Assembly: GCA_030018875.1 (NCBI GenBank)
Contig: JASEHK010000085.1
Coordinates: 1 to 6,514 of the forward strand
Direction of reading: 5' to 3'
From: Endomicrobiia bacterium
GTDB lineage: Bacteria > Elusimicrobiota > Endomicrobiia > PHAN01
DNA length: 6,514 bases
The position numbers and the translations under genes were made by a program. Below are positions 1 to 6,004 of the stretch, in pieces. Within the stretch, counting starts at the first letter, position 1. Every line of letters begins with the position of its first letter. A model generated the notes under the pieces. It saw nothing but the letters and a program-made list of their open reading frames with translations, was not told the origin of the DNA and made no database searches.

Positions 1-43
1 GTAAATAGTAAATAGTAAATAGTAAATAAGTGAATAGTGAATG
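1..43. repeat. Heptamer tandem repeat at window edge
   Basis: Four exact head-to-tail copies of GTAAATA fill bases 1-28. One extra A follows at 29, then two variant copies, GTGAATA (30-36) and GTGAATG (37-43). The array starts at the first base, so it probably continues to the left. It lies just downstream of the deoC stop codon, in the only AT-rich stretch of the left end. Such heptamer arrays occur between genes in several bacterial groups and change copy number by slippage. I see no spacer structure and no coding content. Confidence 0.85.
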
Positions 44-77
44 TTTGACGAGACGCTCGTTAGAGAGTGGATATTCC

Positions 78-1577
78 TCAATATTTTCCCGCGCCGGCGT
101 CTTTGCCCATCACGATGGCCACGCTGGCCGAGGCTCCTACTCTTGTGGCTCCCGCGGCGACCATCGCGGTTGCGTCGGCGGTGGAGCGTATTCCGCCGGA
201 GGCCTTTACGCCCATGGCGGGACCCACGGTTTCGCGCATCAGCCGGATGTCCTCGACGGTCGCTCCCGACGGGCCGAAGCCGGTGGACGTCTTGACGAAA
301 TCCGCGGAGGCGGCTTTCGAGAGTTCGCAGGCCTTGATTTTTTCTTCCTTAGTCAGATACGCGGTTTCGAGTATCACTTTGAGTATCTTGCCGCGCGTGG
401 CCTCCCTTACGGCCTTAATATCGTCGAGAACCAGTTGATGGTTCCCGCTTTTAAGCGCGCCGACGTTAATGACCATGTCTATTTCTTCGGCCCCATTGGC
501 TATGGCATCGCGCGCCTCGATGGCTTTCACCGTGGGCGTCGTGGCTCCGAGAGGAAATCCTATGACCGTGCAGACCTTTACCCCGGAGCCGCGCAAAAGC
601 TGCGCGGACATCGCGACGTAGGCGGGATTGACGCACACCGATACGAACTTGTATTTGGCCGCCTCTTCGCAAAGTTTGCCTATCTCTTCCTGTGTCGCGT
701 TGGCTTTAAGCAGAGTATGATCAATGTAATTGGCGAGTTCTCCGGCGGCTAAAGATCCCGAACTATTTGCGATGCGGTCGGCGCCAGCCGATATGACGGC
801 TCCGACGGAACCGGGCTTTTTCTCCACGCATTTTCCGCAGGAAGCGCAGTCCGCGCCGTCCTTGAAAGCGGGGCAGTTATCCGCCGCGCGGACATTATCC
901 GTCGGGGCGAATGAGGGCGCCCGAGATGATGGCGCGCCAAATGAGTGTGTGTCAGAAGAGAATACCTTGCCTGCGGTTCCGACGGTGACTTCGATTTTTT
1001 TGAACGGCGCGCCCGAGACAGCCAATACTTCGCGGGCGAGATTTTTGGCCGAAGTCACGGTGATGCCCATATTCTTGAGGTCGTAAATGAGAGATTCGAC
1101 TTTGCGAGAGAGTCCGCTCGCCTGAGAAGGTTCCGGATGGCAGGAACAAAATACGGCGTCTCTGGCGGCGACGACAGGGGCCTGCCTTTCGAGGCATCCG
1201 ACCACGATATTGGAATGAAGGGTATCGGTTATAAGATTAGCGATTTTTGAAAGCCCGTTGAGAGTAAGCGTGGCGATAACGAGCGCGTCCGGCCACGACG
1301 AAAGCGCCACAGAGTTTTGTTTGCCGTCGTCGAGAATGATGTCGGAAACGCCGGTGGTGTTTTTGATCCTGTCGGTTCCTATGACCGAGGCGGCGGCGCG
1401 GGTTACGAGGATTTTTGTCTCATGCGAGCGCGCGATTTGGCGGACTTGGGCGAGAGCGTCGTCGAGACTGCGATCCCCTCCCATAAAAATGACCATAACT
1501 TTGCGCGGGGAAGAAGACCTGCGCGAGTAGTCGGCGATGACCTGTTTGGTAACTTTTTCGACGATGTTTCTGTCCAT
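78..1577 (-). CDS. deoC: Flavoprotein-like / deoxyribose-phosphate aldolase fusion with candidate encapsulation peptide
   Basis: The 499-residue product ends in a full class I 2-deoxyribose-5-phosphate aldolase (about 278-499), which cleaves 2-deoxyribose 5-phosphate to acetaldehyde and glyceraldehyde 3-phosphate. The family core is visible: IDHTLLK at 285-291, Asp367 in EEIDMVIN, Schiff-base Lys429 in FVKTSTG and Lys458 in GVKASGGIRS. Ordinary DeoC is about 220 residues, so the first 277 are extra. Residues 1-17 form a likely amphipathic helix. Residues 26-165 look like a flavoprotein (PF02441-type) fold, with ATLTLNGLSKIANLITDTL at 102-120 matching the PTAN-x-x-AKIA-type motif. An Ala/Ser/Pro linker (212-234) follows, then Cys235, 244, 247 and 250. 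The start at 1577 was chosen because GGAGAG precedes it by three bases; the longer frame beginning TTG at 1679 would start inside the promoter -35 box. The aldolase call is firm; the flavoprotein assignment and the microcompartment targeting are inferences. No partner genes are visible downstream. Confidence 0.93.
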   Translation of the reverse strand: MDRNIVEKVTKQVIADYSRRSSSPRKVMVIFMGGDRSLDDALAQVRQIARSHETKILVTRAAASVIGTDRIKNTTGVSDIILDDGKQNSVALSSWPDALVIATLTLNGLSKIANLITDTLHSNIVVGCLERQAPVVAARDAVFCSCHPEPSQASGLSRKVESLIYDLKNMGITVTSAKNLAREVLAVSGAPFKKIEVTVGTAGKVFSSDTHSFGAPSSRAPSFAPTDNVRAADNCPAFKDGADCASCGKCVEKKPGSVGAVISAGADRIANSSGSLAAGELANYIDHTLLKANATQEEIGKLCEEAAKYKFVSVCVNPAYVAMSAQLLRGSGVKVCTVIGFPLGATTPTVKAIEARDAIANGAEEIDMVINVGALKSGNHQLVLDDIKAVREATRGKILKVILETAYLTKEEKIKACELSKAASADFVKTSTGFGPSGATVEDIRLMRETVGPAMGVKASGGIRSTADATAMVAAGATRVGASASVAIVMGKDAGAGKY

Positions 1578-1580
1578 AGT

Positions 1581-1586
1581 CTCTCC
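1581..1586 (-). promoter_or_regulatory. Shine-Dalgarno site of deoC fusion
   Basis: On the minus strand GGAGAG lies directly upstream of ATG at 1577-1575, with five bases between its GGAG core and the start. This decides the start in favour of the protein beginning MDRNIVEK rather than the 34-residue-longer frame. Confidence 0.8.
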
Positions 1587-1650
1587 GGTGATTTTACTTG
1601 AAGTGTAGTGCAAAACTGCGCGGCGGTTCGATGTCAAAAAATAGTTTAAA

Positions 1651-1679
1651 AGTATATATATTAAAAAGATTTTTGCCAA
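1651..1679 (-). promoter_or_regulatory. Sigma70-type promoter for deoC fusion
   Basis: Read on the minus strand, TTGGCA (1679-1674) is followed after exactly 17 bases by TATACT (1656-1651). Each hexamer has one mismatch to the sigma70 consensus. Transcription would begin near 1644, giving a leader of about 67 bases before the ATG at 1577. The site lies in the AT-rich centre of the divergent intergenic region. Confidence 0.7.
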
Positions 1680-1704
1680 ATTAATCTCATACGCCGCAGC
1701 GTCC

Positions 1705-1731
1705 TTGACTGTATCGGAAAAAAGTTATAAT
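1705..1731 (+). promoter_or_regulatory. Sigma70-type promoter for MEMO1-AMMECR1 gene
   Basis: TTGACT (1705-1710, one mismatch) precedes a perfect TATAAT (1726-1731). The spacer is 15 bases, shorter than ideal; the overlapping hexamer TAATAT (1728-1733) would give 17 with two mismatches. Transcription would begin near 1738, leaving a leader of roughly 75 bases before the ATG at 1815. The -35 box is 25 bases from the -35 box of the oppositely directed deoC promoter. Confidence 0.65.
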
Positions 1732-1802
1732 ATGAACGAATGAACGCGCCTAACGCGATATTTGCGGCTATTTTATGCGTCTGCGCGGCAAGGACAGTAT
1801 CA

Positions 1803-1809
1803 GGGAGGA
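1803..1809 (+). promoter_or_regulatory. Shine-Dalgarno site of MEMO1-AMMECR1 gene
   Basis: GGGAGGA, a strong ribosome-binding site, has its GGAGG core six bases upstream of ATG 1815. It decides the start against the in-frame ATG at 1740, which sits about at the predicted transcription start and has no such site. Confidence 0.85.
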
Positions 1810-1814
1810 ACGTC

Positions 1815-3251
1815 ATGTCCGACATAAGACAGCCCGCCGTCGCGGGGAGTTTCTATCCGGCGTCGAAGAGAGAACTCGCCGACGTCGTCAAATCCCTGCT
1901 CGCCTCGACGGAAGCGACGCGGACGCCCGGAACGATAGTCGCGGCGATGGCGCCGCATGCCGGATATGTTTTTTCAGGCGACACGGCCGCGAAAGTATGG
2001 GCGGCGCTCGATGCGGAAAACGCCGAGACATTCGTTCTCGTCGGAAACAGCCACGCTTTTTCCCTCGACAAGGGGGCCGTCTGGACATCCGGCGCCTTCG
2101 CCACTCCTTTGGGGGACGTCCTCATAGACGAAGAACTCGCATCAATGCTTCTTGAAAACGGCGATATTTTCGAATCTGCGGCGTCGCCGCATATCAGGGA
2201 GCACTCTCTGGAAGTTCAGTTGCCTTTCATACAGGCCGTTGCGCCGCGCGCAAAGATAACGCCGGTGCTTTTGAGCTCGTCGTTTTCATTTCAGAAATCA
2301 CTCGAGGTCGGGCGCGCTCTGGCGAAAGCCGTCAAAAAACATACCCGCAAAACGATAATAATCGCGTCGAGCGATATGTCGCATTTCCCGTCGGACGCGG
2401 TCGCGCGGGAATGGGATTCGCGGATACTTGAGGCCATCGGCCGGTTCGATTGTAAAATGGTTGACGAGGTCGAGCGGAACGCCAGAAAATCGCATGAGGA
2501 CGGGCTTGAAGTCGGACTCTGCGGGAAGGAAGCCGTGGTGGCGGTAATGACGGCCGCCAAAGAGCTCGGCGCGGAAACTGCGGCGGTCTTACATTACGCG
2601 AACTCGTCGGACGCATCGCGGGACAAGTCGCGCGTGGTCGGATACGGGGCCGCGTTATTTCTCAAATCATCAAAGAATAAAAAGTCCGAAGAGGACTCGT
2701 CCGCCGTCGGCATCTCGGCGAAAAATCAGAAGATTCTGCTTAAAATCGCCCGAAGCGCGATAACCTCAAAACTCTTCGCCAAAAACCCCGGCGTACCGTC
2801 GGCTCTCGACACGGAACTGCTCCGGCCCGCGGCGGTCTTCGTTACGCTGACATCGTCGGGCGGCGCTCTGCGCGGATGCATCGGCGCTACGCGGGAGTTC
2901 GCTGCGCTGCATAAAGCCGTCAGAGAAATGGCCATCGCGGCGGCATTCGAAGATTCGAGGTTTGCGCCCGTGACGGCCGTCGAGCTTAACGACATAAAAA
3001 TAGAGATTTCGGTTCTGTCCAAGTTAAGACGGGTCGCTTCGGCCGACGATATAAAAACGGGGATTGACGGCGTATCGGTGAGACGCGGAGCGAAAACAGG
3101 TATTTTTCTGCCGCAGGTATGGGAGCACTTCGCAAGGAAAGAGGATTTCTTAGACGAGCTCTGCTATCAAAAAGCGGGACTTCCGCCAAAAGCGTGGAAA
3201 GATTCCTCGACGGAACTTTACGTTTTTACGGTGACCAAATTCAAAGAGTGA
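1815..3251 (+). CDS. amrB: MEMO1-AMMECR1 fusion (AmmeMemoRadiSam system proteins B and A)
   Basis: This 478-residue protein joins two families. Residues 1-283 are a MEMO1 domain, related to extradiol-type dioxygenases and reported to bind metal in the human protein. The pocket residues are present: His48 in APHAGYVFSG, His80 in GNSHAF, His130 in EHSLEVQLPF, Asp187 and His190 in SSDMSHF, and Cys236 in GLCGKEAV, close in position to human His49, His81, Asp189, His192 and Cys244. A Lys/Ser/Glu-rich linker (about 284-302) leads to an AMMECR1 domain (305-476) with its hallmark LRGCIG at 352-357. In many bacteria and archaea these two domains, fused or separate, are encoded with a radical SAM protein. 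The biochemical function is not settled, and no radical SAM gene is in this window. No signal peptide is seen from the chosen start, so it is probably cytoplasmic. It has its own promoter and runs convergently into tolB. Domain identity is firm. Confidence 0.93.
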   Translation: MSDIRQPAVAGSFYPASKRELADVVKSLLASTEATRTPGTIVAAMAPHAGYVFSGDTAAKVWAALDAENAETFVLVGNSHAFSLDKGAVWTSGAFATPLGDVLIDEELASMLLENGDIFESAASPHIREHSLEVQLPFIQAVAPRAKITPVLLSSSFSFQKSLEVGRALAKAVKKHTRKTIIIASSDMSHFPSDAVAREWDSRILEAIGRFDCKMVDEVERNARKSHEDGLEVGLCGKEAVVAVMTAAKELGAETAAVLHYANSSDASRDKSRVVGYGAALFLKSSKNKKSEEDSSAVGISAKNQKILLKIARSAITSKLFAKNPGVPSALDTELLRPAAVFVTLTSSGGALRGCIGATREFAALHKAVREMAIAAAFEDSRFAPVTAVELNDIKIEISVLSKLRRVASADDIKTGIDGVSVRRGAKTGIFLPQVWEHFARKEDFLDELCYQKAGLPPKAWKDSSTELYVFTVTKFKE

Positions 3252-3256
3252 GTTTT

Positions 3257-4552
3257 TTAATAAAGCCGCGGCGACCAATGCGGGGTGAAACTTCTGCCGG
3301 GAATATCGGCCACGCGCGACGGAGAACTGCCGTCGGCGAACATCCTGAACAACTCTTTTTTTGAGTTTCTCGTCGAAGTAAATGCTATATACCTGCCGTC
3401 CGGAGACCACGCGGGATTTTCGTTGTTCCCCTCGCCGAAAGTGAGTTGAAGGACTCTGCCCCCGGAAACCTCATAGACGAAGATATTATGCTTTCCGTCG
3501 GTGATCATGGCGAAGGCTATCCTGTCGCCCCTCGGCGACCATGCCGGAGAATCGCAGAAACCTCTCGTGGAAACCCGCCTTATGTCGGCGCCGTCCGCGC
3601 TCATCAGATAGAGTTGCGGATAACCCGGCCGGTTTGAAATGAACGCCACACCGTTGCCCGTCGGAGAAAAGCTCGGGGAAGTGTCTATTCCGGAAAATCG
3701 CGTCAAGCGTTTGATAAGAGAACCGTCGCGGTCAAGAAGATATAGATTCGGGCTCTCGCCGCGCGACTGCGTCAGCAGTATTGATTCTGAGTCGGGCGAG
3801 AACACGGCGGCGGTATTGAGCCCCTGGATTTTTGAGACGGCGCGTCGTTCCAGCGTGGCGACGTTTATGGAATAAAGGTCGGGATTGCCGAAGCGATACG
3901 TGGTGTAAATTATCTCTTTGCCGTCGGGAGAAAACTTGGGGAGCAGGGCTATCGAGTGCTCGTCGGTCAGTCGCCGGAGATTGTGGCCGTCGTAATCCAT
4001 CGCGTATATTTCCTTGGACCCCGACGCATCGTTGGAAAAAACTATCTTGGTGGACGCTATGCCCCGCTCGCCCGTGAGCCTCAGCGCGACTTCGTCGGCT
4101 ATCGTATGAGCGATTTTCCGGGGCGACTCTTTTTTATCAAATAAAAACTCCTTCGACCATATCTCGCTCCTGCCCGCGACGTCCATAAGTCGCGCCGTCA
4201 CGGAAACGGCGGTCGTGTCCGCGCGAAACTCTCCGAAGAGAATTATATCGGCTCCAAGGCGCTCCCAATATCGGAGTTCCTCATCTTTTCCCGTGTAGAC
4301 CGGTCCGTTTTCGACGATATTGAAAGCTCTGTTGAAAATCAGGTCGTCTCTGGCTACATCGCGCGACTGTCTGGCGGTTTTCGCGTCGTCAACGGAGCCG
4401 CCCCGCGCGACAGCGAAGTCGGCTATGCCCAGGTCGAGCCGTCGGCCGTGGGCGGTAAGTTTCAGATAGACGTCGCGTGATGCCGAGGATGCCGTAACGG
4501 CGACCGACGCCAACACAAAAAAAACGGAGACTAAATATTTTTTATTCATCAT
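3257..4552 (-). CDS. tolB: Tol-Pal system protein TolB
   Basis: TolB is the periplasmic protein that binds Pal and is acted on by TolA in the Tol-Pal system, which keeps the outer membrane attached and constricted during division. The 431-residue product matches the usual TolB length. It has a signal peptide (hydrophobic stretch about 6-20, probable cleavage near the ASSA at 21-24), an alpha/beta N-terminal domain (about 27-160), and a C-terminal beta propeller. Six propeller repeats carry the F/W-S-P motif at residues 207, 251, 295, 338, 382 and 426, a strikingly regular 43-44 residue spacing expected of six blades. The first ATG (4552-4550) overlaps the stop of the preceding tolA-like gene as ATGA. 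A second in-frame ATG follows at once (4549-4547) and is better spaced from AAGGA at 4557-4553, so the true start may be one codon later. It is the last gene of the pal-cpoB-tolA-tolB operon. Confidence 0.95.
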   Translation of the reverse strand: MMNKKYLVSVFFVLASVAVTASSASRDVYLKLTAHGRRLDLGIADFAVARGGSVDDAKTARQSRDVARDDLIFNRAFNIVENGPVYTGKDEELRYWERLGADIILFGEFRADTTAVSVTARLMDVAGRSEIWSKEFLFDKKESPRKIAHTIADEVALRLTGERGIASTKIVFSNDASGSKEIYAMDYDGHNLRRLTDEHSIALLPKFSPDGKEIIYTTYRFGNPDLYSINVATLERRAVSKIQGLNTAAVFSPDSESILLTQSRGESPNLYLLDRDGSLIKRLTRFSGIDTSPSFSPTGNGVAFISNRPGYPQLYLMSADGADIRRVSTRGFCDSPAWSPRGDRIAFAMITDGKHNIFVYEVSGGRVLQLTFGEGNNENPAWSPDGRYIAFTSTRNSKKELFRMFADGSSPSRVADIPGRSFTPHWSPRLY

Positions 4553-5142
4553 TCCTTATACGAAAACTCAAAATAAATTCCGAGCGTGTCGTCCTCGTAT
4601 CCCGTCGGAAGAGGCGCGAAGGGAGCTGAAATCTTGACCGCGCGCAAGGCCACCGCGTCGAAAACGGCGTTTGAAGACTGTTCCTTAAACTCAGGCTCCG
4701 TTATCGTGCCGTCGCGGCGAATCTTGAAATAAACCACGGACTTAAGCCCTCCGGTTTCTCTGCCGCTCCAGCCCCAGTTCGACGATATCGCTTCCCTTAC
4801 GCGTCTCAGATAATAAAGATAGGGAAACTTTGCGGTATCGGGGGTGATGCTCGCCGACGGCTGAAGCGGCGCCGGCGGCGACGACGGCGCGGCGGGTTCT
4901 TTCCTTTCCTCTTTGCGCGGTTTGGGAGTTTTTTTTGCGGGAGCGGGAGCGCGCGGGATTACGACTTCTTCTTCTTTTTTGGCGGGCGGGCCGGGCGGCG
5001 GAGCCGGCGGCGCAAAATAGAGCAGGTCCACCGGAACGACGACGTATTTTGGTTTTATTATCAGATGAAGCGACGTTAAGGCAATCAAGGCCGCGTGGAA
5101 AGCCGCGGAGAACGCAAGCGACCTGCGAAAGGACGCATCCAT
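4549..5142 (-). CDS. tolA: Short TolA/TonB-like energy transducer
   Basis: This 197-residue inner-membrane-anchored protein has the three-part plan of TonB and TolA. One N-terminal membrane segment (about 8-29) holds Ser12 and His16, matching the S-x3-H of TonB and TolA that contacts the ExbBD/TolQR motor. A Pro/Lys/Glu-rich periplasmic linker (about 44-103) follows. The C-terminal domain (about 106-195) shows YYLRRVREAISSNW, then FKIRRDGTI, FDAVALRAV and APFAPLPTGY, typical of the TonB C-terminal family. It is less than half the length of E. coli TolA (421 residues) and lacks the long Ala-rich helix. Its position between cpoB and tolB argues for a TolA role, but sequence alone would also allow TonB. 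The ATG directly follows the cpoB stop (TAAATG), with only the AAGAAAAAG purine tract of the cpoB Lys codons upstream, so it is probably translationally coupled. Its stop overlaps the tolB start. Confidence 0.88.
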   Translation of the reverse strand: MDASFRRSLAFSAAFHAALIALTSLHLIIKPKYVVVPVDLLYFAPPAPPPGPPAKKEEEVVIPRAPAPAKKTPKPRKEERKEPAAPSSPPAPLQPSASITPDTAKFPYLYYLRRVREAISSNWGWSGRETGGLKSVVYFKIRRDGTITEPEFKEQSSNAVFDAVALRAVKISAPFAPLPTGYEDDTLGIYFEFSYKE

Positions 5143-5979
5143 TTACTTTTTCTTATGCGTCTCGGATAGAGCGCCGAGACGTTCCGAGGCCAAGGACGCC
5201 TCCTGTGAAGCGGGATGGTTTTTGATTATGTTCGCGTATGTTTTTTTGGCGTCCTCGACTTCGCCGAGACGCTCCAGCATGAGCGCTTTTTTATAAAGCG
5301 CGCTCAAATAATGCTCGGATTTGGGATGTTTTTCGACGATGACCGAGAACTCCGAGAGCGCCTCTTTCCACATTGACCTGGCGCAATAACTCTCGCCAAG
5401 ATAATACCCGGCGTAAGGAGCAAGCGAAGCCGACGGGTATTTTTCAAGGAATATTCTGAAAGTTGCCGCCGCCGATTCCTGACGGCCCGCGACGAAATCG
5501 TCGTAGGCCATACGATAAAGTTCTCCGGGAGGAAGTTCGGCAGTTTGGTTCTTTACAGGGAGAGACCGCCTGGGCGAATCCGGCGTGGAGACCTCGGACG
5601 CATAGGACTGATAGGCGGGGGAGATTTCGCGCTCATCCGACGGAGTCTGCCGACGGGACTCTCGATCTACGGCATCCATCTTATCGGAGATTCTGCCGAC
5701 CCTCGACGTGATGTTGGCCTCCATGTCGTCGAGACGTCGGGCGACGAGAGACATCACGTTTTTATTTTCTTCGAGGCGTTCGGAAAAGGCCGATATGTTC
5801 AAGTCCAGAGACGACATTTTGTCGCCGAGGTCGGCCTGATTGATTTGGACTTCGTTGAGTTTCAGACGCAACTGGTTGATGTCGTCGCGCAATTCCACTA
5901 TCTCTCGGGAAGTTGCAAGACATCCCGAAAGCGCCAACGGGAACAACACCGCGACGAGCGCGGACAAGATGCGTTTCAT
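5143..5979 (-). CDS. cpoB: Tol-Pal accessory protein CpoB/YbgF, lipoprotein form
   Basis: The 278-residue protein has the CpoB/YbgF architecture. In E. coli this periplasmic protein binds TolA and coordinates peptidoglycan synthesis with outer-membrane constriction. The N terminus is a lipoprotein signal with lipobox LSGC (17-20), so Cys20 would be lipidated; the next residue is Leu, which does not signal inner-membrane retention. Residues about 25-105 form a long predicted coiled coil, the trimerisation region in known CpoB. A Ser/Pro-rich linker (about 108-148) follows, and then three TPR-like repeats (about 152-271) with YP/HP-x-S turns and the family's GYYLGESY. E. coli CpoB has a cleaved signal and no lipid anchor, so this is a variant form. 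The gene starts 25 bases after the pal stop without a visible Shine-Dalgarno site; no closer alternative start exists, the next Met being residue 55. It ends immediately before the tolA-like ATG. Confidence 0.92.
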   Translation of the reverse strand: MKRILSALVAVLFPLALSGCLATSREIVELRDDINQLRLKLNEVQINQADLGDKMSSLDLNISAFSERLEENKNVMSLVARRLDDMEANITSRVGRISDKMDAVDRESRRQTPSDEREISPAYQSYASEVSTPDSPRRSLPVKNQTAELPPGELYRMAYDDFVAGRQESAAATFRIFLEKYPSASLAPYAGYYLGESYCARSMWKEALSEFSVIVEKHPKSEHYLSALYKKALMLERLGEVEDAKKTYANIIKNHPASQEASLASERLGALSETHKKK

Positions 5980-6004
5980 GCGGGATGACGGAAGGAACGG
6001 AGGA

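Noticed and set aside
1..43. CRISPR-like array at the left edge
   Set aside because: The repeat units are seven bases and directly contiguous, with no unique spacers.
48..60. Inverted repeat ACGAG-ACG-CTCGT downstream of deoC as a terminator
   Set aside because: The stem is only five base pairs with a three-base loop, and no T run follows on the minus strand, so it does not meet the pattern of an intrinsic terminator.
30..752. 240-codon open frame on the plus strand opposite deoC
   Set aside because: It is antisense to a firmly identified gene, its Gly/Arg/His-rich product resembles no family I know, and GC-rich coding sequence commonly leaves such open antisense frames. The same applies to the plus-strand frames opposite tolB, cpoB and pal.
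1602..1637. Second deoC promoter using the perfect TTGACA at 1637-1632 (minus)
   Set aside because: The nearest -10-like hexamer, TACACT at 1607-1602, is 24 bases away, too far for sigma70; the TTGGCA/TATACT pair with a 17-base spacer is much better.
1578..1679. In-frame 34-residue N-terminal extension of the DeoC fusion, starting at TTG 1679
   Set aside because: The TTG is the first half of the TTGGCA -35 box, the stretch would lie largely upstream of the predicted transcription start, and a good Shine-Dalgarno site precedes ATG 1577.
1740..1814. In-frame ATG 1740 adding 25 partly hydrophobic residues to the MEMO1-AMMECR1 protein, possibly a signal peptide
   Set aside because: ATG 1740 lies about at the predicted transcription start with no ribosome-binding site, whereas GGGAGGA precedes ATG 1815 at ideal spacing. 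MEMO1 family proteins begin close to the PAVAGSFYP motif.
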